A DNA stretch of 64,000 nt from RBG-13-68-16 sp041494245 (lineage in GTDB: Bacteria; Acidobacteriota; Thermoanaerobaculia; Thermoanaerobaculales; Thermoanaerobaculaceae), in assembly GCA_041494245.1 (NCBI GenBank), contig JBGQAK010000014.1, positions 43,236 through 107,235 of the forward strand, given 5' to 3'. Position 1 is the first letter of the stretch; each line of letters starts with the position of its first letter. Made by a program: the position numbers and the translations under genes. Below are positions 53,699 through 61,254 of the stretch, piece after piece. Below the pieces are notes generated by a model. It made no database searches, had not been told where the DNA came from, and was given only the letters and a program-made list of their open reading frames with translations.

Positions 53699-54507
53699 CC
53701 GCCCTCCTCCTCGCGGGCGTGCTGGTGGCCGCCCCGGTGCCCCGGGTCGGCGTTTCGGTGTCTGTCGAGCAGCCGACGCGCGGCCCGGTGGTCGCGGTGC
53801 TCGGCGACGTGGTCGTGTCCTCCGAAGTGGTGGGGGACGTCGTGGCGCTCGGCGGTGACGTAGAGCTCGCCCCCGGCGCCGTGGTGCGCGGGGACGTGGT
53901 GGCGGTGGGCGGAAACGCCTCCGGATCGGGCACGGTGATCGGCCGTGCGGTGGGCGTGGGCGGACTCGGCTTCAATCGTGGGCGGGTGGCCGGCGCCCGC
54001 GGTCCCGTGGCCTGGGGGCTGGACCTGCTGCGTGCCGGCCTCTGGGTGACGCTGGGCTCCCTGCTGGTGCTCCTGCTCCCGCGCTGGGTGCGGGGTGCGG
54101 GCGAGCGGCTGGCCCGGCGGAGCTGGCAGAGCCCGCTGATCGGCGTGCTCGCGCTCCTCGTCTGGCTGTTCAGCGTGATGGTCGCGCTCGCGGTCACGAC
54201 CACGCCTCTCGGGGCGGCGTGCCTGCTGCTCGCGGTGGGCCTGCTGCTGGCGGCCAAGCTGGTGGGCATCGTGGGCGTCGCCTGGGTGCTGGGCAGGGCG
54301 GCGGCAAGGTTCCTTCCCGGCGCCTGGCGCAGTGAGCTGCCGCGCACCGGCGTCGCCCTGCTCGTCCTGGCCGGCGTTTCGCTCGTCCCGGTGGTCGGGG
54401 CGAGCCTGTGGTTGATCGCCAACGTGGTGGGGATCGGGGCCGCGGTCGGAGCGCTGCTGGCCCAGTACCCGCTGACCCTACTGTTCCCCCGTCTGGCAAC
54501 CCGCTGA
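53695..54507 (+). CDS. membrane protein with N-terminal bactofilin-like beta-helix
   Basis: A 270-aa protein. A short signal or anchor (LLLAGVLVAAPVP) leads to repeated Gly/Val steps (VVAVLGDVVVSSEVVGDVVA, GAVVRGDVVAVGGNASGSG) like a polymer-forming bactofilin helix. Three or more membrane helices follow (LWVTLGSLLVLLLP, LLVWLFSVMVALAVTTTPLG, VALLVLAGVSLVPVVGASLW). It is the third gene of the sigma/anti-sigma transcript, so probably an envelope-stress effector or target. Function unknown. Confidence 0.75.
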   Translation: MTALLLAGVLVAAPVPRVGVSVSVEQPTRGPVVAVLGDVVVSSEVVGDVVALGGDVELAPGAVVRGDVVAVGGNASGSGTVIGRAVGVGGLGFNRGRVAGARGPVAWGLDLLRAGLWVTLGSLLVLLLPRWVRGAGERLARRSWQSPLIGVLALLVWLFSVMVALAVTTTPLGAACLLLAVGLLLAAKLVGIVGVAWVLGRAAARFLPGAWRSELPRTGVALLVLAGVSLVPVVGASLWLIANVVGIGAAVGALLAQYPLTLLFPRLATR

Positions 54508-54604
54508 CGTGACGAGCCGGATCCTTGCTGCGCGGCGGTCATCCGATACGCCGCGCTTGTGCCGTTCCAACCCTAAAGACAAGGTCATGAAGGGAGGTCT
54601 CAAC

Positions 54605-57600
54605 ATGAGACATTATCTCAATGTATTCGCGGCGGCTGCGACGTTCTGCTGCGCCGCCTCCGCTTTCGCGGCGATCGACGCGCGGCTGATGCGTCAGCCG
54701 GCCGTCTCCGCCACGCAGATCGTCTTCGTCTACGCGGGCGACGTCTGGGTCGCACCGAAGGCCGGCGGCCTCGCTGTGAGGCTCTCCACGCCCAAGGGTG
54801 AGGAGTCGTTCCCGCGCTTCTCGCCGGATGGCTCGCTGATCGCCTTCACCGGCAACTACGACGGCAACGAGGACATCTATGTGATGCCGGCGGGCGGCGG
54901 GTTGCCGCGGCGGATAACCCACCACCCGATGCCCGACCGCATGCTGAACTGGTACCCGGACGGGAAGTCGGTCCTCTACGCCTCGCCGATGGCGAGCGCC
55001 AGCCGCCGGTTCAGCCAGCTCTACAGGCTCTCGGTCGGCGGCGGACTGCCGGAGAAGTTGCCTGTTCCCTACGGTGAGTTCGCCGAGATCTCTCCGGACG
55101 GGAAGACCCTCGCGTTCATGCCGAACAGCCAGGACCTCCGTACCTGGAAGCGCTACCGGGGCGGGGACGTCTCGCGTATCTTCCTGTTCGACCTGGTCAC
55201 CCACGTCTCGCAGAGGGTGGGCGACGACGCTGCCAGCTACAGCCAGCCGATGTGGCACGGCTCCACGCTGTACTTCCTCGCCGACCGCGACGCCAACAAG
55301 CGTTTCAACATCTGGGCGCTCGACAACAAGACCGGCAAGGTGCATCAGGTGACGACGTTTGCGGAGTACGACGTGCACTTCCCCTCCGCGGGCCCGTCGC
55401 AGATCGTGTTCGAGAACGGGGGCCGCCTCTACCTCCTCGACCTTCCCACGGAAAAGGCCCACGAGGTCAAGGTCGAGGTGGTGACCGACCGCTCCACGCT
55501 CAAGCCGCAGCTCGAAAAGGTGGCCGATCTGATCACCTGGGCCACCATCTCGCCCTCCGGCAAGCGGGTGGCGTTCGAGGCGCGCGGAGACGTCTTCAGC
55601 GTCCCCGCGGAGCACGGCCCGATCTACGACCTGACCCGCACCTCGGGGGTCGCCGAGCGCACCCCCGCGTGGTCACCCGACGGCAAGCTGCTCGCCTACT
55701 GGAGCGACCGGACGGGGGAGTACGAGCTCACGGTCCGCAACGCCGACGGCTCGGGCGAGGAGCGTACGGTGACCAAGCTCGGCCCGGGGTTCCGCTACCG
55801 CATCTTCTGGTCACCCGACTCGACCAAGGTGGTGTTCGCCGACCAGGCAATGAACATCAACCTGTGTGACGTGGCCACCGAGACGGTCACCAGGATCGAC
55901 AAAGGGCTGTACATGTTCGAGGACACCCTCGAGGCGTTCACCGCGAGCTGGTCGGCAGATTCGCGCTGGGTGGCCTACGGCAGGGACCTCTCTAACCGCA
56001 AGAGCTCGATCTTCCTCTACGACACACAGGAGAAGAAGCTCACGCAGGTGACATCGGGGTTTTACGACGACGGCCGGCCGGTCTTCGACCCCGAGGGCAA
56101 GTACCTGTACTACGCCTCGGCACGGACGTTCGAGCCTTCCTACGGTAGTGATCTCAGCTGGATCTACGCCAACACAGACAACCTCGTCGCCGTGCCACTG
56201 AGGGTGGACGTGCCATCACCGCTCGCCCCGCGCAACGACGTCGAGGAGGGCAAGAAAGACGAGAAGAAGGACGAGGGCAAGAAGGAGGAGGGGAAGAAGG
56301 CCGAAGGGGGAAAGGAAGAGGCGGCAAAGCCGGAAGAAGCCGACAAGGGCGACAAGAAGTCCGAAAAGCCGGCCAAGCCCGAGCCGGTGAAGATCGACCT
56401 CGCCAACTTCGAGGAGCGCGTGGTAATCCTGCCGCCCAAGGCGGGCCGTTACGCCGATCTCCAGGCGCTGTCGGGCAAGCTTTTCTATCGCCGGCTCCCG
56501 CGCACCGGCTCGGGCGAGGAGGAGAAGAGCCCGATTGTCTTCTACGACCTCAAGGAGCGCGAGGAGAAGACCGTGCTGGCCGACGCGGACGCCTACCAGA
56601 TCGCGGCGGGCGGCGAGAAGATCCTGGTCGTCAAGAAGAAGGACTTCGCGATCATCGACCCCAAGCCCGACCAGAAGATGGATAAGAAGCTCGCCACCTC
56701 CGAGCTCGAGATGACGGTGGACCCGGTCGCCGAGTGGCACCAGATCTTCAACGACGCCTGGCGGTTCGAGCGTGACTTCTTCTACGACCCGAACATGCAC
56801 GGGGTGAACTGGAGCGAGATGCGCACGCGCTACGGCGCGCTGCTCGATCAATGCGTCACCCGCTACGACGTCAACTTCGTGCTCGGCGAGCTGATCGCCG
56901 AGCTCAACTCATCCCACACCTACCGCGGCGGCGGCGACCTCGAGAAGGGCGAGAAGCGCGGCGTCGGCCTCCTCGGCGCGGACTACACGTTGGAGAACGG
57001 CGCCTATCGGATCAAGAAGATCTATGACGGAGCGCCGTGGGACGCGGAGGTGCGCTCGCCGCTTTTTGAGCCCGGCCTGAAGGTCAAGGAGGGCGACTAC
57101 TTGCTCGCCGTCAACGGCGCCAAGGTGGACACCACTCAGGACCCGTGGGCGGCGTTCGACGGGCTCGCCGGCAAGGACGTGATGCTGACCGTCAACGACA
57201 AGCCCCCTATGGAAGGCTCCCGGCAGGTGCTGGTCAAGACCCTGGACAGCGAATCACGGCTCCGCAACCTGGCCTGGATCAACGCCAACCGTCTCAAGGT
57301 GGACAAGGCCACCGGCGGGCGCATCGGCTACATCTACGTGCCCGACACCAGCAGGGAAGGTCAGGACGAGCTGTACCGGGGGTTCCTCGGGCAGCTCGGG
57401 AAGGACGGCCTCATCATCGACGAGCGCTTCAACTCCGGCGGCCAGATCCCCGACCGCTTCATCGAGCTTTTGAACCGGCCCGTCACCAACTACTGGGCGG
57501 TGCGGGACGGCCAGGACTGGCAGTGGCCACCGGCGTCCGTTCCGGGCCCCAGGGTGATGCTGATCAACGGATGGAGCGGCTCGGGCGGGGACTGCTTCCC

Positions 57601-57925
57601 GCTCTATTTCAGGATGGCGGGGCTCGGGCCGCTGATCGGGCGCCGCACCTGGGGCGGCCTGATCGGCATCTCGGGCGTGCCCGACCTGATCGACGGCGGT
57701 ACGGTCACCGTGCCAACCTTCGGCATCTACTCGACGGACGGCAAGTGGATCGTCGAGGGGCACGGCGTGGACCCGGACATCGAGGTGACCGACGACCCCG
57801 CCAAGATGTGGGACGGCGGCGATCCGCAGCTCGACCGGGCCATTCAAGAGGTCAGCCGGCTCCTGAACCAGAAGCCTCCGGTGGTGCCCAAGAAGCCGGC
57901 CTACGAGAACCGCTCAGGACGGTAG
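54605..57925 (+). CDS. tricorn-like S41 protease with beta-propeller
   Basis: A 1106-aa exported protease with a signal peptide (LNVFAAAATFCCAASAFA). Residues about 30-530 form WD40/TolB-like tricorn propellers (FPRFSPDGSLIAFTGNYDG, TPAWSPDGKLLAYWSDRTG). A Lys/Glu-rich linker (about residues 545-600) follows. Then come the tricorn core with the catalytic His (NSSHTYRGGGD), a PDZ domain, and the S41 domain with nucleophile region NGWSGSGGDCFP. It would trim oligopeptides in the periplasm. ATG 54605 follows GGGAGG; the upstream frame to 54509 is unlikely. Confidence 0.9.
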   Translation: MRHYLNVFAAAATFCCAASAFAAIDARLMRQPAVSATQIVFVYAGDVWVAPKAGGLAVRLSTPKGEESFPRFSPDGSLIAFTGNYDGNEDIYVMPAGGGLPRRITHHPMPDRMLNWYPDGKSVLYASPMASASRRFSQLYRLSVGGGLPEKLPVPYGEFAEISPDGKTLAFMPNSQDLRTWKRYRGGDVSRIFLFDLVTHVSQRVGDDAASYSQPMWHGSTLYFLADRDANKRFNIWALDNKTGKVHQVTTFAEYDVHFPSAGPSQIVFENGGRLYLLDLPTEKAHEVKVEVVTDRSTLKPQLEKVADLITWATISPSGKRVAFEARGDVFSVPAEHGPIYDLTRTSGVAERTPAWSPDGKLLAYWSDRTGEYELTVRNADGSGEERTVTKLGPGFRYRIFWSPDSTKVVFADQAMNINLCDVATETVTRIDKGLYMFEDTLEAFTASWSADSRWVAYGRDLSNRKSSIFLYDTQEKKLTQVTSGFYDDGRPVFDPEGKYLYYASARTFEPSYGSDLSWIYANTDNLVAVPLRVDVPSPLAPRNDVEEGKKDEKKDEGKKEEGKKAEGGKEEAAKPEEADKGDKKSEKPAKPEPVKIDLANFEERVVILPPKAGRYADLQALSGKLFYRRLPRTGSGEEEKSPIVFYDLKEREEKTVLADADAYQIAAGGEKILVVKKKDFAIIDPKPDQKMDKKLATSELEMTVDPVAEWHQIFNDAWRFERDFFYDPNMHGVNWSEMRTRYGALLDQCVTRYDVNFVLGELIAELNSSHTYRGGGDLEKGEKRGVGLLGADYTLENGAYRIKKIYDGAPWDAEVRSPLFEPGLKVKEGDYLLAVNGAKVDTTQDPWAAFDGLAGKDVMLTVNDKPPMEGSRQVLVKTLDSESRLRNLAWINANRLKVDKATGGRIGYIYVPDTSREGQDELYRGFLGQLGKDGLIIDERFNSGGQIPDRFIELLNRPVTNYWAVRDGQDWQWPPASVPGPRVMLINGWSGSGGDCFPLYFRMAGLGPLIGRRTWGGLIGISGVPDLIDGGTVTVPTFGIYSTDGKWIVEGHGVDPDIEVTDDPAKMWDGGDPQLDRAIQEVSRLLNQKPPVVPKKPAYENRSGR

Positions 57926-58265
57926 ACCGGAGCACCTTCGGCTTTCGCGTGACCACGGGCGGGCGGCCTCGGCCGCCCGCTCCGCCTCGCTCGGGCGGGG
58001 GCGGCCGTCTGACGTGGCTCCTCCCTCGAACCGTGTCGCCCTCGGTGGGCTTTCCGTGGTGCGGGCGCCCCGCATGCGCAGTTTGGTCGAGCCGGGGGGT
58101 TGGCGCGCCCGGCGGTCGCGCCCCACAGCGACTCTTTCGTGGATCTTTTCTTGAAGGACGTGTGGGACTCGCGCGCCGCGCGAGCGTCTTCGCCTCTTGT
58201 TGGACGTTGGAGTGCACACGGCGTGAGCTGCCGCCTGCGACGTTGACCGGGGAGAGCGGTCGGGC
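57926..58265. other. 340-bp gap with GC hairpin, no supported gene
   Basis: Contains a 10-bp stem GCGGGCGGCC-TC-GGCCGCCCGC (57959-57980), 34 bases after the protease stop, that may end its transcript although no T-tract follows. I see no coding frame on either strand. Confidence 0.5.
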
Positions 58266-58271
58266 TATAAG
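58266..58271 (+). promoter_or_regulatory. possible -10 of a leaderless transcript
   Basis: TATAAG ends 6 bases before GTG 58278. Weaker than the other cases because the last base is not T. Confidence 0.35.
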
Positions 58272-58277
58272 CGCTGC

Positions 58278-59060
58278 GTGATCCTGCTGCAGGGCTTCCT
58301 CGAGCGGATCAAGTTCACGCTCACCGCGCTCGTCGTGAGCGCGTTCCCAGAGGATGTGAAGCGAACCGGCTGGCCGTCCGTGTACGCCTCCGTGGCCGCG
58401 CACGCGTTTGCCGGTTGGGTCGAGGCGCTCTCCTTCGCGGGCCTTTTCGGCGTCGGGTTCCTGCGCTACGTGAACGGCTTCATGGAGGGACCCGGGTGGC
58501 TCTACCTCAGCCACAAGCCCGGCTCCCTGCGGTACGGCGACTTCTTCGGCATGGGCGCCCTGGGCTACGTGAGCTACCTGGTGACGCCGGTCGCCTGGGT
58601 GACCCTCTACTGCTTCGCCGAGGGGATCGTGCGGGCGCTCGAGGCGGCGTACTCGCAGCGGATGCCGGGGATGGCGCTGGTCGCCCTCCCGTGGCGCGCC
58701 ATGCGGGCCGTGAGAAGAGCGACGCGGCGCAGGCGGCTGGAAGAGATGCTCGGGCCCGAGCGCCCCGACGAGGTGGTCATGGGGAAGCCCGGCTCGCCGG
58801 CCGCGCTGACGATCTTCGCCGCCCGTGAGAAGCCCTGGAGCGACTACCAGGTGCTCGAGTTTACAGGTGACTTCTACGAGGCCATCGGAGTGCGCCTCGT
58901 CGGCCGCGGCTTCCACCACGTCTACCGCTACGAGTTCCGGCGCCTCGATCCCGGAGACATCATCCGCGGCGTGCTGGTGCGCTACGAGCCGGGCGCCCCG
59001 CCGCCGCCCGATCGTGTCCCGCGGCCGACCCAGGTTCCCACACGGAAGGCCGGGCGCTGA
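58278..59060 (+). CDS. membrane protein of unknown function
   Basis: A 260-aa protein. Hydrophobic segments occur at about residues 30-60 (YASVAAHAFAGWVEALSFAG) and 95-115 (GALGYVSYLVTPVAWVTLYC). A soluble C-terminal half includes YQVLEFTGDFYEAIGVRLVG and YEFRRLDPGDIIRGVLVRYE, perhaps a small beta domain. The tail is Pro/Arg-rich. I do not recognise the family. It lies immediately left of the transposase element. Confidence 0.75.
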   Translation: MILLQGFLERIKFTLTALVVSAFPEDVKRTGWPSVYASVAAHAFAGWVEALSFAGLFGVGFLRYVNGFMEGPGWLYLSHKPGSLRYGDFFGMGALGYVSYLVTPVAWVTLYCFAEGIVRALEAAYSQRMPGMALVALPWRAMRAVRRATRRRRLEEMLGPERPDEVVMGKPGSPAALTIFAAREKPWSDYQVLEFTGDFYEAIGVRLVGRGFHHVYRYEFRRLDPGDIIRGVLVRYEPGAPPPPDRVPRPTQVPTRKAGR

Positions 59061-59083
59061 GGCCAACGGGACTCAATGATCTG

Positions 59084-59099
59084 TGTACCATTGACCACC
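59084..59099. repeat. degenerate copy of the transposase inverted repeat
   Basis: TGTACCATTGACCACC matches the start of the left inverted repeat at 12 of 16 positions and has the same orientation. It may be an older end, or chance. Confidence 0.3.
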
Positions 59100-59116
59100 G
59101 CCATTGCCCCCCTGCA

Positions 59117-59146
59117 GGTACCAGGTACCACCATATCACCATCATG
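59117..59146. repeat. left inverted repeat of RAYT element
   Basis: Begins GGTACCAGGTACCACC and ends TCACCATCATG. It matches the reverse complement of the right repeat (60204-60233) at 27 of 30 positions and contains two palindromic GGTACC units. Confidence 0.85.
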
Positions 59147-59189
59147 TGCTAGAATCCCCGACAGCGGTTTTCTTAGGGGGAGGTGCGGG

Positions 59190-60161
59190 ATGCCTCGTCG
59201 TCCGAGGGTGTTTGTGGCCGGCGCGGTGTACCACGTCGTTGGTCGGGTCGCGCGTGGCGAGGGGGTCTTTGCCGATGCGCGTGAAGCGGCGGCGTTCGTC
59301 GACGTGCTCCGCGCGGTCAAGCGCGAGCACGGGTTCACCGTGCTGGCATGGTGCCTCATGTCCACCCACTACCATCTGGCCGTACGGACGGGACGGGTGC
59401 CGCTGTGGCGAACCATGAAGCTGATTCAGGGACGGTTCGCGCGCTCGTACAACCGCCGCCACCGCCTGCTAGGCCCGTTCTGGCAGGGCAGGTACCAGGC
59501 CATCCTCGTGCCCGACCAGCGCTACCTGGAGCAGCTGATTGCCTACATCCACCTCAACGCGGTCACGGCCAAGGTGGTGAGGGATCCGGCGCGCTACCGG
59601 TGGAGCGGGCACCGGGAGCTGCTGGGCCGGCTGTCTGATCCGCTGGCGGACGTCAACGAGGCGCTGGCGCTCTTCGGGACCAGGCGCGGGCCGGCGCGGC
59701 AGGCGTACGCCACCCGCCTGCGCGGGGAGCGCAAGGCCGCATGGATCGGGGAGCGGCCGGACCGCCTGCCGTGGTGGCGGGGCCTCGATGACGCCGAGAC
59801 CCCGGTTGCGCCTGCGCCGGGCAGGGCAAGAGTGGACGCCCTGGGGGCGAGCACTGTTCCCGAACGGGTGCGGCTGAGCCCTGACGACTACCTGGCCAGG
59901 GTCTGCCGCCTGCGCGGCGTGGAGATGGCGGACCTTGCCGGCCGCTGGAAGGACCCGAAGGCGGTGCAGGTGCGGGAGTTGGCGATCCTGGTCGGTGTCG
60001 AGGTGTACGGTCTTAGAATCAAGGACCTCGGCGCGCGCCTGGGCATGAACCCCGGCAGCGTGAGCCGAGTGCTGGCGCGGGCGGGGCAGCGGGAGCGGGA
60101 AGAGGCGTCGTTCCGCAAGCAGCGGGCTAAGCTCGAGGAGCGCCTGGCGGAGCTGAGGTGA
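59190..60161 (+). CDS. REP-associated tyrosine (Y1) transposase, RAYT
   Basis: A 323-aa single-stranded-DNA transposase of the Y1/HUH superfamily. The metal-binding HUH is in MSTHYHLAVRTG, the catalytic Tyr is in EQLIAYIHLNAV, and GPFWQGRYQAILV is typical of the group. The C-terminal 80 residues look like a DnaA-domain-IV-type HTH (LGARLGMNPGSVSRVLARAG), as in many RAYT proteins. RAYTs nick and join REP hairpins. ATG 59190 follows GGGGGAGG. The frame is intact. TAGAAT at 59151-59156 may be its -10. It is bounded by 30-bp inverted repeats. Confidence 0.9.
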   Translation: MPRRPRVFVAGAVYHVVGRVARGEGVFADAREAAAFVDVLRAVKREHGFTVLAWCLMSTHYHLAVRTGRVPLWRTMKLIQGRFARSYNRRHRLLGPFWQGRYQAILVPDQRYLEQLIAYIHLNAVTAKVVRDPARYRWSGHRELLGRLSDPLADVNEALALFGTRRGPARQAYATRLRGERKAAWIGERPDRLPWWRGLDDAETPVAPAPGRARVDALGASTVPERVRLSPDDYLARVCRLRGVEMADLAGRWKDPKAVQVRELAILVGVEVYGLRIKDLGARLGMNPGSVSRVLARAGQREREEASFRKQRAKLEERLAELR

Positions 60162-60203
60162 GTGGATGACGACCGCAGTCGCGCTGTCCGTGACGGCCCA
60201 CTG

Positions 60204-60233
60204 CATAATGGTGAGATAGTGGTACCTGGTACC
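60204..60233. repeat. right inverted repeat of RAYT element
   Basis: Reads CATAATGGTGAGATAGTGG followed by TACCTGGTACC. It is the inverted partner of 59117-59146. Confidence 0.85.
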
Positions 60234-60273
60234 AGTGTGCTACCCGCGGTGCGTGAAGATTTTGCCAGTGAAG

Positions 60274-60525
60274 ATGAAAGACGCTGTCGCGAAGGTGTGT
60301 CCGGGGCTCACGGCCGAGGCCGTGCGGGCGCGGGAGGCTGCGTTCGAGCGCTTTGCGCGCTGGGAGGCGGAGCATCCGACGCGCTATGAGCCCGCCGCGG
60401 CGCTCGCCGCCGTCACGGCGCTCTATGACCTGCTGCCGGTCGAGAGCCGCCACCGTGCTCCGGACCCTGAAGGTGTCATGGCGTTTCACGCGCTCCTGAG
60501 TCGGACCAAACCCACGGTGCGATGA
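60274..60525 (+). CDS. small helical protein paired with nucleotidyltransferase
   Basis: An 83-aa predicted helical protein (MKDAVAKVCPGLTAEAVRAR..., AALAAVTALYDLLPVESRH). GTG codons at 60253 and 60268 are possible earlier starts. Its TGA overlaps the ATG of the nucleotidyltransferase frame. The arrangement resembles two-gene toxin-antitoxin-like pairs, but I do not recognise the family. It starts 40 bases after the right transposon repeat. Confidence 0.55.
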   Translation: MKDAVAKVCPGLTAEAVRAREAAFERFARWEAEHPTRYEPAAALAAVTALYDLLPVESRHRAPDPEGVMAFHALLSRTKPTVR

Positions 60526-61090
60526 CCTCCCAAGAACGCGCCCTAGTCGGCCTTGTCAGAGTCCTCGAGGAGCGGTGCATCCCGTACATGGTTGTCGGAG
60601 GGCTAGCCAACGCAGTCTGAGGCGAGCCGCGCGCGACGGTCGACTTTGATGTAACCGCGTGGATTGAGGATCCCGAGATGGCCCGGGTGGTCGGTGAGCT
60701 CACGTCCGTCTTTCCTACGCTTGCAGCTGATCCTGTGGCGTTCGTGGGGCAGACCAGGGTGCTTCCGTTGGAGTCTGGCGAGGGTGTTCGCATTGACGTC
60801 ATCTTCGGAGTGTTGCCATTCGAGCGCGAAGCCATTGAGAGGGCCGTTCCCATCGCGATGGCGGACGTACAGGTCAGGTTCTGCACGGCCGAGGCCTTGT
60901 CCTAATGAAGATCGTCTCGGCCCGGGAACGCGATCTGGCCGATGCGAAAGCGATCGTCCTTCGCCGCCTGCGCGACCTCGATTTCGGCTATCTCGAACCG
61001 CGGATCGCGGAATTGGCGGCGCTCCTGGCGCGCGACGAGATTAGGCAGCTGTGGGAGGAGTGGAAGGCCCGCGCGGCCGGCGAGCGGTAG
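60522..61090 (+). pseudogene. broken minimal nucleotidyltransferase gene
   Basis: The frame starts MTSQERALVGLV and reaches VVGGLANAV, the GG motif of the nucleotidyltransferase fold, where codon 33 (60618-60620) is TGA. The same frame continues with GEPRATVDFDVTAWIED, containing the expected DxD metal motif, so the TGA probably replaces a Trp TGG. It stops at 60903, but the sequence continues in another frame as MKIVSARERDLADAKAIVL to 61090. Restoring one base after TTG (60899) joins them. Two lesions mark it as inactive. Confidence 0.8.
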
Positions 61091-61212
61091 GGCGCGACCA
61101 GCCGGACAAAGCGCCGCCCATACACGCTGGACGCGATTGCCGGCCGCTTTCATTTCGAAGGCACGATGTAGTGACGCCAGCTGTGCACTCGGCTGATTGT
61201 GGCGCCGCGATC

Positions 61213-61242
61213 CGCAATGGTGAGATGGCGGTACCTGGTACC
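61213..61242. repeat. third copy of the RAYT repeat
   Basis: CGCAATGGTGAGATGGCGG followed by TACCTGGTACC. It matches the right repeat at 26 of 30 positions, in the same orientation. It lies 12 bases beyond the stop of the spermidine-synthase-like gene, on that gene's 3' side. Confidence 0.85.
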
Positions 61243-61254
61243 GGAGTTGTCGTC

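Noticed and set aside
53130..54542. 470-aa minus-strand frame
   Set aside because: Mirror of three well-supported plus-strand genes; composition is typical of GC-rich antisense frames.
60618..60620. In-frame TGA in the nucleotidyltransferase as selenocysteine or stop recoding
   Set aside because: The homologous position is expected to be Trp, no SECIS-like hairpin was seen, and a second lesion exists downstream.
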